Source: Sphingomonas sp. Leaf230 (lineage in GTDB: Bacteria > Pseudomonadota > Alphaproteobacteria > Sphingomonadales > Sphingomonadaceae). From it: a stretch of 64,000 nucleotides of DNA. How positions within the stretch are numbered: position 1 is the first letter of the stretch; each line of letters begins with the position of its first letter. Of the stretch, positions 9,535 through 18,078 are shown piece after piece. Both the position numbers and the translations under genes were made by a program. The notes beneath the pieces were generated by a model. It worked only from the letters and a program-made list of their open reading frames with translations, did no database searches and was not told the DNA's origin. The DNA lies in the NCBI RefSeq assembly GCF_001421745.1, contig NZ_LMKW01000008.1, positions 497,027 to 561,026 on the forward strand, written 5' to 3'.

Positions 9535-11565
9535 TCAGCCAAGCTGACGGCGGTGGCCTGCAATCACCGCATCGCCCGGCGCGAGTCGGACCGCCTTGTC
9601 GAGCAATTGGCGCGCACCATCACTATTCCCGCTCGCTGCCAGGGCGACGCCGTAAGCGTCCGCCGCGGCCGCGTTCATCGGCGCGAGGCTATACGCAGCC
9701 TTGCCATAGCGCACCGCGATGGCGCCATCGTCACTGCCCGCATAGGCGAGCGCCAAATCGACCAGCACGCCGCCATCGCGATTGCCGACCCTTCGCCGCA
9801 CGCCTTCCAGCGTCTCGATCGCCTTGTCCCAGTCCCCCGACGCGACCTGCCAATGCCCCAGTAGGCGCAATCCGGTCAGGCTTTGCGGGTTCTGCGAAAG
9901 ATACAGCGCCAGCGAGGCCGCCGCGTCCTGCGCACGCCGGGCTCGCCCAAGCGCATCGACAAGACGCAGCATCGTCGGTTCGTCGAACGACAGATCCGCG
10001 GCACGCGCATAGACGCTGGCCGCCTCGGGATAGCGCCCGGCAACAACCAGTGCGTCCCCAAGCGCAAGTTGCGCGGCAGGTGCGCCGGGGCTCGCCGTGA
10101 CGAGCGCACGCGCCCGAGCAATTGCGCCGGCAGTATCCCCACGCGCGATCTGGCCGCGGATCACCCCCAGCACATAGGTCGGGTCGTTCGACGCGGCATC
10201 GGCGACGGCCAACAATGCGCCGACCGAATCGTCCGTGGCGAAGATCCCGGCGGGCGCCGTCCGCCCCCCCGCCGCACGATCAAGGAATTGCGCCGCGGTT
10301 GACGTATCCCCGGTCGCGTCGAACGCCCGCGCGATCACCGTCAGCGAGTAACTGTCCGCGTCGGCGCGCAGCCCGATCGGCCTCAGCACGCCTAGCGCGG
10401 CCTGCGCGTCCCCCGACCGGAGCAGCGCCGCACCGAGCAATCGGCGCGCCGTCACGTTGAGGGGCTGGATCGCAACCAACTGTCGCCACGTCACCGCCGC
10501 CTGTTCGAACTTGCCTTCCGCATAATCGAGACTGCCCGACAGCAGCATCGCACCCGGCAAACCAGCAACCGCGCCACCGGTTCGCTGCAGCAGCCCGCGC
10601 GCCAGATCGATGCGTCCTGCGCGCGCGGCCAATACCGCCTGGAGGTACAGCGCCTGCGGGCTGCCCGGCCGCGCCAACAGCGCGCGACGTGTCGCCGCCA
10701 GCATGTCGGCATTCCGCCCCGCCTCGCCCAGCGTCGCCGCATATTCGATCAGCGCGGGGTGATAATAGGCGTCGCGCTGCAACGCCGCCTCGAACCACGG
10801 CAGCGCGGCAACGAGCCCGTAGCGGCTGCGAATGACCTCCCCCTGCAACGTCAGCGCCGCAGGTTCGCCCCGCGCCAGCGTCACCGCGCGCACCGCCGCG
10901 ACCGACGCGCCACCGACATCGCCCGCCGTCAACCGGACACGGCCAAGATCAGTCCACGCCGCGCCATCGTTCGGCACCTGCTCGAGCAGCGCCCGAAGCA
11001 CCGCCTGCGCCTCTACCGGTTTGCCTTGCGACGCCAGCGCCCGTGCCTGGATTCGCGCAGCGTACCCGGCATACCGCGGTTGCGCCTGCGCCGCCTCGTC
11101 GATCGCGTCATCGGGGTCGCCCTGCAACAATCGCGCATGTGCCTGAAGTTGATGCAGGCGATCCGCGGGCAACCCCGCGTCGGTCGCCCGCGCCAGTTCC
11201 GCCTCCGCCGCAAGCCCGTCGCCGAGTTCGAGATATGCGCGCGCCAGTACCGCATGCGCGATCCCCAACGTCGGGGCAGCCTTAATGGCGGCCTGCGCGT
11301 TGGTCCGCGCGGCACTGTAGTTCCCTGCTGCCAGCGTCGTCAGGCTGTCGATCAGCGACCGACGCGCATCTGGCCGCGGCGGACGAGTCGCGAGGGCGAT
11401 CGCGATACCGACGATCAGCAGACACAGGACGCCGATCGCAACCAAGCGTGTATATCTCGCGGTAACGACGCCGCGCATCTTCAGGCGCCGACGCCGGCCC
11501 CGGCTCAGCAACGGATAACGATGCGTGTGCGTCGCCGCGGATCCGGTCTCAGGCATGGAGATCAT
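9535..11565 (-). CDS. prsT: TPR-repeat protein of the XrtA/PEP-CTERM cluster (PrsT-like)
   Basis: The 676-aa protein has a short basic N-terminus, one membrane segment (about 42-60, LVAIGVLCLLIVGIAIALA) and a long helical region made of many degenerate tetratricopeptide repeats (residues about 70-670; for example AHAVLARAYLELGDGLAAE and ALYLQAVLAARAGRIDLARG). It is probably a periplasmic or membrane-anchored scaffold for exopolysaccharide export. The start overlaps the end of prsR by 17 nt (an ATG 9 nt later would overlap by 8), so translation is probably coupled. The family member PrsT is usually longer (about 900 aa), so the specific name rests mostly on position next to PrsK/PrsR. Confidence 0.72.
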   Translation of the reverse strand: MISMPETGSAATHTHRYPLLSRGRRRRLKMRGVVTARYTRLVAIGVLCLLIVGIAIALATRPPRPDARRSLIDSLTTLAAGNYSAARTNAQAAIKAAPTLGIAHAVLARAYLELGDGLAAEAELARATDAGLPADRLHQLQAHARLLQGDPDDAIDEAAQAQPRYAGYAARIQARALASQGKPVEAQAVLRALLEQVPNDGAAWTDLGRVRLTAGDVGGASVAAVRAVTLARGEPAALTLQGEVIRSRYGLVAALPWFEAALQRDAYYHPALIEYAATLGEAGRNADMLAATRRALLARPGSPQALYLQAVLAARAGRIDLARGLLQRTGGAVAGLPGAMLLSGSLDYAEGKFEQAAVTWRQLVAIQPLNVTARRLLGAALLRSGDAQAALGVLRPIGLRADADSYSLTVIARAFDATGDTSTAAQFLDRAAGGRTAPAGIFATDDSVGALLAVADAASNDPTYVLGVIRGQIARGDTAGAIARARALVTASPGAPAAQLALGDALVVAGRYPEAASVYARAADLSFDEPTMLRLVDALGRARRAQDAAASLALYLSQNPQSLTGLRLLGHWQVASGDWDKAIETLEGVRRRVGNRDGGVLVDLALAYAGSDDGAIAVRYGKAAYSLAPMNAAAADAYGVALAASGNSDGARQLLDKAVRLAPGDAVIAGHRRQLG

Positions 11566-12907
11566 AGCTTTTCAGGAGGTCGTACAGGGTAGGACGGCTG
11601 ATCCCGAGCAACCGCGATGCGCCCGAGATATTGCCGTCGGCGCGCGCCAGCGCCTGGCGGATCGCCTTCCGGTCGGCGAGTTCGCGAGCGGCGCGCAGGT
11701 TGAGCGCGGCGGCCTCCTCGCCCTTGCCGTCGAGGTCGAGATCGGTCGCCGTGACGAGCTTGCCGTCGGCCATGATGACCGCGCGCTTGATCCGGTTCTC
11801 CAGCTCGCGGACGTTGCCGGGCCAACCCCAGCCGTCGATCGCAGCACGCGCATCGGGGGCCAGGCCGGTGACGACGGGGTTCATCGTGCGGGCATAGCGC
11901 GTGACGAAGTGGCGCGCGAGCAGCACCGCGTCGCCGGTCCGCTCGGCCAGTGCCGGTATCCGCACGACGATCTCCGCGAGCCGGTAATACAGATCCTCGC
12001 GGAACCGCCCGTCCGCGACCATCGCGTCGACGTTCTGGTGCGTCGCGCAGACGATCCGCGTATCGACCGGGATCGCTTTGCGCCCACCGACGCGTTCGAT
12101 CACGCGCTCCTGGAGGAACCGCAGCAGCTTCACCTGAAGCGCGAGTGGAACGTCGCCGATCTCGTCCAGGAACAACGTGCCGCCCGCGGCCTGCTCGATC
12201 TTGCCCTCGGTGGTCTTCACCGCGCCGGTGAACGCGCCCTTCTCATGACCGAACAGCTCGCTTTCGAGCAACGTCTCGGGGATCGCCGCGCAGTTGATCG
12301 CGACGAAATTCCCCCGCGACCGCGGCGACGCGTCGTGCAGTCCGCGCGCGAGCAGTTCCTTGCCGGTACCGCTCGCGCCGAGCAGCATCACCGAGACATT
12401 GGCAGGCGCAACTCGCTCCAGGGTGCGGGTCACCACCGCCATTTCGGGCGAAGCGCTGATCAACCCGCCGAACCCGCCCGCGTCGATCCGCGCGGCGAGC
12501 CGGCGGTTCTCGGCCTCCAGCGCATGGACGTGAAACGCGCGGCTGACGATCATGCCAAGCGCGTCGATGTCGATCGGCTTGGCATAGAAGTCCCAGGCGC
12601 CATCCGCGATCGCCTGCAACGCACTGTCGCGCGCGCCGTGCCCGGAGGCGACGATCACCTTGGTATCCGGCTTCATCGCTAGAATATCGCGCAGGGTCGC
12701 AAACCCTTCGGTGACTCCGTCCGGATCGGGCGGCAGGCCGAGATCGAGCGTCACGACCGCGGGCTCATGCGCGCGCACCGCGTCGAGCGCCTGCGCCCGA
12801 TCGCTCGCGACGACGATCTCATACCCCTCATACGCCCAGCGCAATTGCCGTTGCAGCCCGAGATCGTCCTCGACGATTAGCAGGACGGGGCGCTCGTCAC
12901 TGCTCAC
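11549..12907 (-). CDS. prsR: Sigma-54-dependent response regulator PrsR (PEP-CTERM system)
   Basis: The 452-aa NtrC-type regulator has a receiver domain (Asp55 in TLDLGLPP), a sigma-54 AAA+ domain with Walker A GASGTGKE near 178-185, the sigma-54 contact loop GAFTGA at 224-229, Walker B GTLFLDEIGD, and a C-terminal Fis-type helix-turn-helix (about 415-445, DGNISGASRLLGISRPTLYDL). The receiver contains the PDPDGVTEG insertion typical of PrsR. Together with PrsK it is expected to switch on genes of the exosortase-linked exopolysaccharide pathway from sigma-54 promoters. It overlaps prsK by 4 nt (ATGA). Confidence 0.92.
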   Translation of the reverse strand: MSSDERPVLLIVEDDLGLQRQLRWAYEGYEIVVASDRAQALDAVRAHEPAVVTLDLGLPPDPDGVTEGFATLRDILAMKPDTKVIVASGHGARDSALQAIADGAWDFYAKPIDIDALGMIVSRAFHVHALEAENRRLAARIDAGGFGGLISASPEMAVVTRTLERVAPANVSVMLLGASGTGKELLARGLHDASPRSRGNFVAINCAAIPETLLESELFGHEKGAFTGAVKTTEGKIEQAAGGTLFLDEIGDVPLALQVKLLRFLQERVIERVGGRKAIPVDTRIVCATHQNVDAMVADGRFREDLYYRLAEIVVRIPALAERTGDAVLLARHFVTRYARTMNPVVTGLAPDARAAIDGWGWPGNVRELENRIKRAVIMADGKLVTATDLDLDGKGEEAAALNLRAARELADRKAIRQALARADGNISGASRLLGISRPTLYDLLKSYDLHA

Positions 12908-14943
12908 GCCGCCACCTCCAGCGCCGCAACTGCGGGCAGCAGGATGCGGAAGCGCGTACCCTCCCCCTCGCGGCTGACGACATCGAGCGCGCCACCCATC
13001 GCGTGCACCAGTTGTCGTGCCTCGAACGCGCCGATCCCGAAGCCGGCGGGCTTGGACGACACGAACGGCTTGAACAGCTGGTCGCGGACGAAGGCCGGCG
13101 TCATGCCGCAGCCATGGTCGATCACGTCGATCGCGACCTGTTCACCGACGGTCTCGACCGCCAGCAAAACAGGCGCATCCGCAGCGCTAGCCTCGACCGC
13201 GTTCTGGACGAGCTGCCCCAGCACCTGTTCGATTCGGGCCGCGTGCCCCAGTGCGTAGGCCGGACCGCCGCGCGCGACGATCGGGTGCTGCGCCTTGCGA
13301 TCGGCCGCGACTCGCTCGACGATGGTGGCGACGTCGATCGGCTGAAGCGGTTCGCCGCGGACGGGTCCGTGCTGCGAAAGGCGGGCGAGCAGCGCGTTCA
13401 TGCGATCGGAAGAGTCCTTGAGGGTGGCGACCATGTCGACGCGGAAATCGGGATTGTCGGCGTGCCGCTCGGCGTTGCGTGCGACCAGCGTCAACTGGCT
13501 GACGAGGTTCTTGATGTCGTGCAGGATGAACGCGAACCGCCGATTGAACTCGTCGAACCGCGCCGCGTCGGCCAGCGCCGCATGCGCGCGGTCCTCGGCA
13601 AGATAACTCGCCGCCTGTCGCCCCGCGACGCGAAGCAGATCGAAATCCTCCCAGTCGAGCGCACGGTCGACCGGCGGTCGCGCCAGCACGATCGCGCCGA
13701 CCAGCGTGCCCCCGTGCACCAAAGGCACGATCGCCCACGCCTCGGGACAGTCGCGCAGCCACTCGGGAACGCTTGCCAGGTCGTCGCTTGGCGCCGTGCC
13801 GGCGCGGACGCGGTCCAGTTCAATGATCCGCGCGTCCTGCGCGAGATAGCGCGCCAACGTCTCGTCACGGGGGCCATCGGCGACCCCAACCCAGTTCCAT
13901 GTCGCGCCAAGGCCCAGCGACGCCCCGTCGGGAACCAGTAACAGCCCCCCGGGCGAGTCGGTAAGGTCGGCGATCGACTTCACCACGCGACAATCGAGCG
14001 ACTCCACACCGGAATCGGGTCGGCCCAGCGTATCGGTGAAGCGCTGCCACTCGGCACGGTAGTCATAGCGGTGGCGAAACAGGTGCTTGGCCACTTTCAC
14101 CTTGGCCCAAGCCCGCAGCCAGGGCGTCGACAGCAGCGCCACCACCATCGCCGTCGCGCCAAACACGATCGCCGTCTGCGCCACCCGCGCATAGGGCCCG
14201 GCAAGGCTGGCGACGATGGCGGTCGCAAGCGCGGTGATGCCCGCGTAGAGGACCAACGCGATCGCCGACAATGCACGCACCGCGATCGGTCGCGACAAGG
14301 CGAGCGTCCACTCGCCGCTGCGATGCACGCCGACGACCAGCAGAGCCGCGACGCCGATCATCACGACGCCCCGCGCGACGAACGCGATCGGCGCTGCCAC
14401 CGTCGAGGCATAGGCCAATGCCGCCACCAACAGGTCGACGCCCCACATCGCCGCAAGCGCCAACATCACCATACGGACTCCGCCCCGCGATGTCGGCGCC
14501 GCCTGATACAGGTGATGCGTGAGGACGAGCGCGCTCACCGCCTCCATCATGCCGAGCATTCGGCGGGCGGACGCGACCGCGGCGAATGCCTCGTCGTGAA
14601 GGACGGCAACTTCCACGAACGCGAGCAGCGCCGCCGCACCGGCGAGCGTCGTCACCACCAGATACACCGCGTCCAGCGCCCGGTTGCCCGTACGATCGCG
14701 CCGCACCATTGCCAGCATGAACCCGAGCCAGGCGACATCGCGACCGCTCGCCGCGACGCGAGTCGCGATGTCCTGCGCGCCGATCCCCGCGACCGCGAGC
14801 GCCCACAGGCTGGTCGCGACCAGCGCCACCAGCAATGCGCGATGCGGCCAATGCCCGCTCGGCCGCCGCATCTGCCCAAGCGCCACCGCGCCGAACAGCA
14901 ACGCGGCCAGCGCATGGCTCCACAGGACCAGGGTCGCGATCAC
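12904..14943 (-). CDS. prsK: Sensor histidine kinase PrsK (PEP-CTERM system)
   Basis: The 679-aa inner-membrane kinase begins with about eight hydrophobic segments (residues 1-275), then a GAF-like cytosolic domain (about 300-450), then the kinase core with phospho-acceptor His475 in FILHDIKNL, N-box QNAVEAS, DHGCGMT and GIGAFEARQLV. This order is the hallmark of PrsK of XrtA/PEP-CTERM systems. It would phosphorylate PrsR, whose gene overlaps its 3' end by 4 nt. The sugar transferase gene lies 19 nt upstream. The inducing signal is unknown. Confidence 0.92.
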   Translation of the reverse strand: MIATLVLWSHALAALLFGAVALGQMRRPSGHWPHRALLVALVATSLWALAVAGIGAQDIATRVAASGRDVAWLGFMLAMVRRDRTGNRALDAVYLVVTTLAGAAALLAFVEVAVLHDEAFAAVASARRMLGMMEAVSALVLTHHLYQAAPTSRGGVRMVMLALAAMWGVDLLVAALAYASTVAAPIAFVARGVVMIGVAALLVVGVHRSGEWTLALSRPIAVRALSAIALVLYAGITALATAIVASLAGPYARVAQTAIVFGATAMVVALLSTPWLRAWAKVKVAKHLFRHRYDYRAEWQRFTDTLGRPDSGVESLDCRVVKSIADLTDSPGGLLLVPDGASLGLGATWNWVGVADGPRDETLARYLAQDARIIELDRVRAGTAPSDDLASVPEWLRDCPEAWAIVPLVHGGTLVGAIVLARPPVDRALDWEDFDLLRVAGRQAASYLAEDRAHAALADAARFDEFNRRFAFILHDIKNLVSQLTLVARNAERHADNPDFRVDMVATLKDSSDRMNALLARLSQHGPVRGEPLQPIDVATIVERVAADRKAQHPIVARGGPAYALGHAARIEQVLGQLVQNAVEASAADAPVLLAVETVGEQVAIDVIDHGCGMTPAFVRDQLFKPFVSSKPAGFGIGAFEARQLVHAMGGALDVVSREGEGTRFRILLPAVAALEVAA

Positions 14944-14962
14944 GCGCTGTCAGCTACAAAAA

Positions 14963-16351
14963 TCATCGCGCCCCCGCCGGCCACAACACCACGCGGAGAG
15001 TCTGCAACAGGATCAGCATGTCGAGGAACGGCGAATAATTCTTCGCGTAATACAGGTCGTATTCGAGCTTGTGGCGCGCATCCTCGATCGACGCGCCATA
15101 GGGATAATTGATCTGCGCCCAGCCGGTGATCCCGGGCTTCACCATATGCCGCTCGGCGTAGAACGGCAGTTGCTCCTCGAGTTGCTGGACGAACTGCGGC
15201 CGTTCCGGACGTGGGCCGACGAAGCTCATTTCGCCCTTCAGCACGGTCCAGGTCTGCGGCAGTTCGTCGATCCGCACCTTCCGGATGAAGCGACCGATGC
15301 GCGTGATTCGCGGATCGTCCTCCGCCGCCCAAACTGCCTTGCCTGCGACCTCGGCGTCCTGCCGCATTGACCGCAGCTTCAGGATATCGAAGCCCTCGTT
15401 GTAGAGCCCGACGCGACGCTGGCGATAGAAAGCGGGACCCTTCGACTCGAGCTTGATCGCGATCGCGGTGAGCAGGATGATCGGCAAGGTGACGACCAGC
15501 AGCAGCCCGCTGGCAACGATGTCGAACGCGCGCTTGAACACGCTCGACAGCATTCGGCTGGAGGCAAACCCGTCCGAGAAGATCAACCAGGACGGGTTGA
15601 CGCTCTTCAGGTCGATGCGTCCCGTCTCGCGTTCGAGGAAGCTCGATATCTCGCTGACCTGCACGCCGGTGGTGCGGACGCGGAGCAGATCCTTCATCGG
15701 CAGCGCGTTGCGGCGTTCGTCGAGCGCCAGCACGACCTCGCTCGCATTCTGGTCGACGATATGCGCGGCAAGATTGGGGATGTCGGCGCGCGGCATCGCA
15801 TTCTGGACGACCGGCTCGACCTCACCCATGCGGACGAAGCCGGCGACAACGAAGTTCACGCCGGGTTGCGCGGCCAGCGTCTCGATCCGCGCCGCGCGCG
15901 TGCCGGCGCCGAGCACGACGATCCGCCGCTTGAACGTCTCGCCGCCGAGCGTCTTGCCGAGCACCGCACGGACCGTGACGAGCAGGACGGTCGCAATCAC
16001 CGTCGAGTAGAGCAGGTTCGATCGCCACAGCGCGAGCGGGGGGACGAGGAAGAAGATCAGCGACAGGAACATCACGCCCAGCGAGAGCGCCACCGCCAGC
16101 CGCGCGGCGGCAAAACGCAGCGACAGGAACGACGCGACGCCGTACGCCCCGACCGCGACCAGCGAGACCTGCAATGCCAGCGCGAACGTCAGCAACTGCG
16201 CGATCCGGGTATGGATCGGCCCGACCTCCATGCCGATCTGATGCGCGCGGACGATCCAGCCGATCTCAGCCGACGCGATCAACAACACCGCATCGACCAA
16301 GCCGAGCAGGAGGACCGCATAGGGTACGTAATGCTTGAAGAGCCGTATCAT
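14963..16351 (-). CDS. Polyprenyl-phosphate sugar-1-phosphate transferase, TIGR03013 (XrtA/PEP-CTERM) type
   Basis: The 462-aa integral membrane enzyme starts exopolysaccharide repeat-unit assembly by moving a sugar-1-phosphate from a nucleotide sugar to undecaprenyl phosphate. N-terminal membrane helices (1-120) lead into a Rossmann-like region (RIVVLGAGTRAARI near 143). A further helix (about 272-295, FDIVASGLLLVVTLPIILL) precedes the bacterial sugar transferase core with YRQRRVG, ILKLRSM, ELPQTW and MSFVGPRPERP. It is the first gene of the prs operon and divergent from the GDP-mannose gene. The exosortase and the polymerisation/export genes are not in this window. Confidence 0.9.
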   Translation of the reverse strand: MIRLFKHYVPYAVLLLGLVDAVLLIASAEIGWIVRAHQIGMEVGPIHTRIAQLLTFALALQVSLVAVGAYGVASFLSLRFAAARLAVALSLGVMFLSLIFFLVPPLALWRSNLLYSTVIATVLLVTVRAVLGKTLGGETFKRRIVVLGAGTRAARIETLAAQPGVNFVVAGFVRMGEVEPVVQNAMPRADIPNLAAHIVDQNASEVVLALDERRNALPMKDLLRVRTTGVQVSEISSFLERETGRIDLKSVNPSWLIFSDGFASSRMLSSVFKRAFDIVASGLLLVVTLPIILLTAIAIKLESKGPAFYRQRRVGLYNEGFDILKLRSMRQDAEVAGKAVWAAEDDPRITRIGRFIRKVRIDELPQTWTVLKGEMSFVGPRPERPQFVQQLEEQLPFYAERHMVKPGITGWAQINYPYGASIEDARHKLEYDLYYAKNYSPFLDMLILLQTLRVVLWPAGAR

Positions 16352-16512
16352 CGTCCGCTATCCCGACGCACCAGTGTAAACGCTTCCGACACCTGAACGC
16401 CACGTTTCGCAGTAAAACACCAAAAAAGCCTGAAGACGGCATAGCAATCCGATCATTCGGCGATTGGCGTGCGAAATTGCCACGTTATAGCTCGGCGCCA
16501 GCAGGAGGCTTC

Positions 16513-17601
16513 ATGACCGCACGTAAGATCGTTCCCGTTATTCTTTCAGGCGGTTCGGGCACGCGCCTCTGGCCCATGTCGCGCCCTGAAATGCCCAAGC
16601 AGATGCTGGCGCTGACCGCGGACGAGACGATGCTCCAGCTGACCGCGGGCCGCGCGTTCGGCGATCGCTTCGCCGCGCCGATCGTTGTCGCCAATGCGCG
16701 TCACGCGGACCTCGTCGAGCAGCAGCTCGCCGAGGCTGGCGCGACCCCACAGGCGTTGATCCTCGAGCCCATCGGCCGCAACACCGCGCCTGCTATCGCG
16801 CTCGCGGCGATCGCTGCTGGCGGTGGTGGCGACGCGTTGCTGGTAATGCCATCGGACCACGTCATCGGCGATGTCGCGGCCTTCCACGCAGCGATCGAAG
16901 CAGCGATGCCGCTCGTCACCCAAGGGTGGCTCGTCACATTCGGCATCGCACCCGATGCACCCGAGATCGGCTATGGCTGGATCCAGATCGGCGACGAACT
17001 GCAGCCCGGCGTCAACCGCGTCGCGCGGTTCGTCGAGAAGCCCCCGCTCGACAAAGCGCAGTCAATGCTCGCCAGTGGCGATCACGCCTGGAACGGTGGG
17101 ATCTTCCTGTTCCTCGCCGACGCCTATCTCGAAGCCCTCGCGCAGTTCGATCCGGGTATCCTGACCGCCACGCAGGAGGCAATGGACAAGGCACGTACCG
17201 AGGGCTCGCGGATCTACCCCGACGCGGTCGCCTTTGCCGCCTCGCCCGACGATTCGATCGATTACGCGGTCATGGAAAAGGCCGACCGGGTCGCGGTCGT
17301 GCCGGTCGCGATGGGCTGGAACGACGTCGGCAGCTGGGACGCGCTCCACGCGATCAGCGACACCGACGGCGACGGCAATGCGCACCGCAGCCACGGTGAC
17401 GGCAACGTGCTCGCGATCGATACGAAGAACTGCTTCGTCCGCAGCGACGGCGTCCGCGTCTCGCTGGTCGGCGTCGAGGATTTGATCGTGGTCGCGAGCG
17501 GCAACGACGTGCTCATCATGCGACGCGGCCGCAGTCAGGAAGTGAAGAAGCTAATCGAGGCGATGAAAAACGCCGCGAAGAACATCACGCCGAGCAGCTG
17601 A
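16513..17601 (+). CDS. manC: Mannose-1-phosphate guanylyltransferase (GDP-mannose pyrophosphorylase)
   Basis: The 362-aa cytosolic nucleotidyltransferase makes GDP-mannose from mannose-1-phosphate and GTP. It shows GGSGTRLWP at 13-21, the conserved EMPKQ lysine near 31, EPIGRNTAPA near 96, MPSDH near 117, FVEKP near 177 and WNGGIFLF near 197. It lacks the C-terminal cupin isomerase domain of bifunctional ManC/AlgA, so mannose-6-phosphate isomerase must be separate. The ATG at 16513 is fixed by AGGAGG 4 nt upstream. It is divergent from the TIGR03013 transferase and most likely supplies GDP-mannose for that polysaccharide. A 10-bp-stem hairpin follows. Confidence 0.92.
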   Translation: MTARKIVPVILSGGSGTRLWPMSRPEMPKQMLALTADETMLQLTAGRAFGDRFAAPIVVANARHADLVEQQLAEAGATPQALILEPIGRNTAPAIALAAIAAGGGGDALLVMPSDHVIGDVAAFHAAIEAAMPLVTQGWLVTFGIAPDAPEIGYGWIQIGDELQPGVNRVARFVEKPPLDKAQSMLASGDHAWNGGIFLFLADAYLEALAQFDPGILTATQEAMDKARTEGSRIYPDAVAFAASPDDSIDYAVMEKADRVAVVPVAMGWNDVGSWDALHAISDTDGDGNAHRSHGDGNVLAIDTKNCFVRSDGVRVSLVGVEDLIVVASGNDVLIMRRGRSQEVKKLIEAMKNAAKNITPSS

Positions 17602-17616
17602 GGTCAGGATATAGAA

Positions 17617-17640
17617 TCGGTCCGGCCCGCGCCGGACCGA
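17617..17640. terminator. Hairpin between manC and the convergent small ORF
   Basis: A perfect stem TCGGTCCGGC (17617-17626) / GCCGGACCGA (17631-17640) with a 4-nt loop, 15 nt after the manC stop. The following bases (TCAAATTAC) lack a good T tract, so it may work as a bidirectional or Rho-assisted terminator. Confidence 0.65.
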
Positions 17641-17645
17641 TCAAA

Positions 17646-17873
17646 TTACGGTTTCCTGCGGGTCTTCGGCACCTGCGACAGGCGCGTGAGCAGCGTCGGG
17701 ATGTCCTCGGTGATCATTGTGTCCGTGGGAGTCTGCCAGGACGAGCGCAATCTCTCGCCGACATCATGCAATCGTGCGCCGGCTTCACGCCTGCCGGCTT
17801 CACGCCTGCCGGCTTCACGCCTGAATGTCTCGTCTCGCACGTCTACCTCACCTACGCATACACCCGACGGCAT
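17646..17873 (-). CDS. Small ORF, possibly a divergent NepR-like anti-sigma protein
   Basis: The ORF is up to 75 aa. Its C-terminal 40 residues (DVGERLRSSWQ ... MITEDIPTLLTRL) recall the NepR pattern G-x2-LR-x2-[YW] ... E-x-[IV]-P-x2-[LF]-x2-L, with about four extra residues between the two helices. NepR proteins hold the general-stress sigma factor EcfG until the anti-anti-sigma PhyR takes them away. The N-terminal half contains a 15-bp tandem repeat read as RREAG three times, so the true start may be later, for example the TTG just before the conserved part. No ecfG or phyR is in the window. I rate the existence of the gene as possible and the function as a guess. Confidence 0.3.
   Translation of the reverse strand: MPSGVCVGEVDVRDETFRREAGRREAGRREAGARLHDVGERLRSSWQTPTDTMITEDIPTLLTRLSQVPKTRRKP
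17778..17822. repeat. Three perfect 15-bp tandem repeats
   Basis: The unit GCCGGCTTCACGCCT occurs three times head to tail without mismatch, preceding a G8 run at 17879-17886. The unit length is a multiple of three, so copy-number change would keep the minus-strand frame open. Confidence 0.9.
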
Positions 17874-18078
17874 CCTTCGGGGGGGGTAAGGACACCGCCG
17901 GGCTCTCGGGTCAAACCGACGATATCCCCGCTTGTTCCGGCAGTTTCCCGCGGTTTCGCCATATGCGCATGTTTCGCGCCGGTTCCGGCCGCAGACGCGT
18001 CAAAATTCAGTTTCCGAAGCGCTGGCGATCCGCGCGGAGATCGGCTTAGATGCGCCAAAGTTCACGGGAGAGTTCGTC

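Noticed and set aside
16464..16480. Sigma-54-like promoter TTGGC...TTGC upstream of manC
   Set aside because: The GG and GC elements are 11 nt apart rather than the strict 10, and the -24 box reads TGGCGT instead of TGGCAC. I do not call it, although PrsR control of manC would be attractive.
17932..18078. Upstream extension of the DUF885 gene
   Set aside because: It would bury the twin-arginine signal. The ATG at 18079 has a ribosome-binding site and starts the signal peptide.
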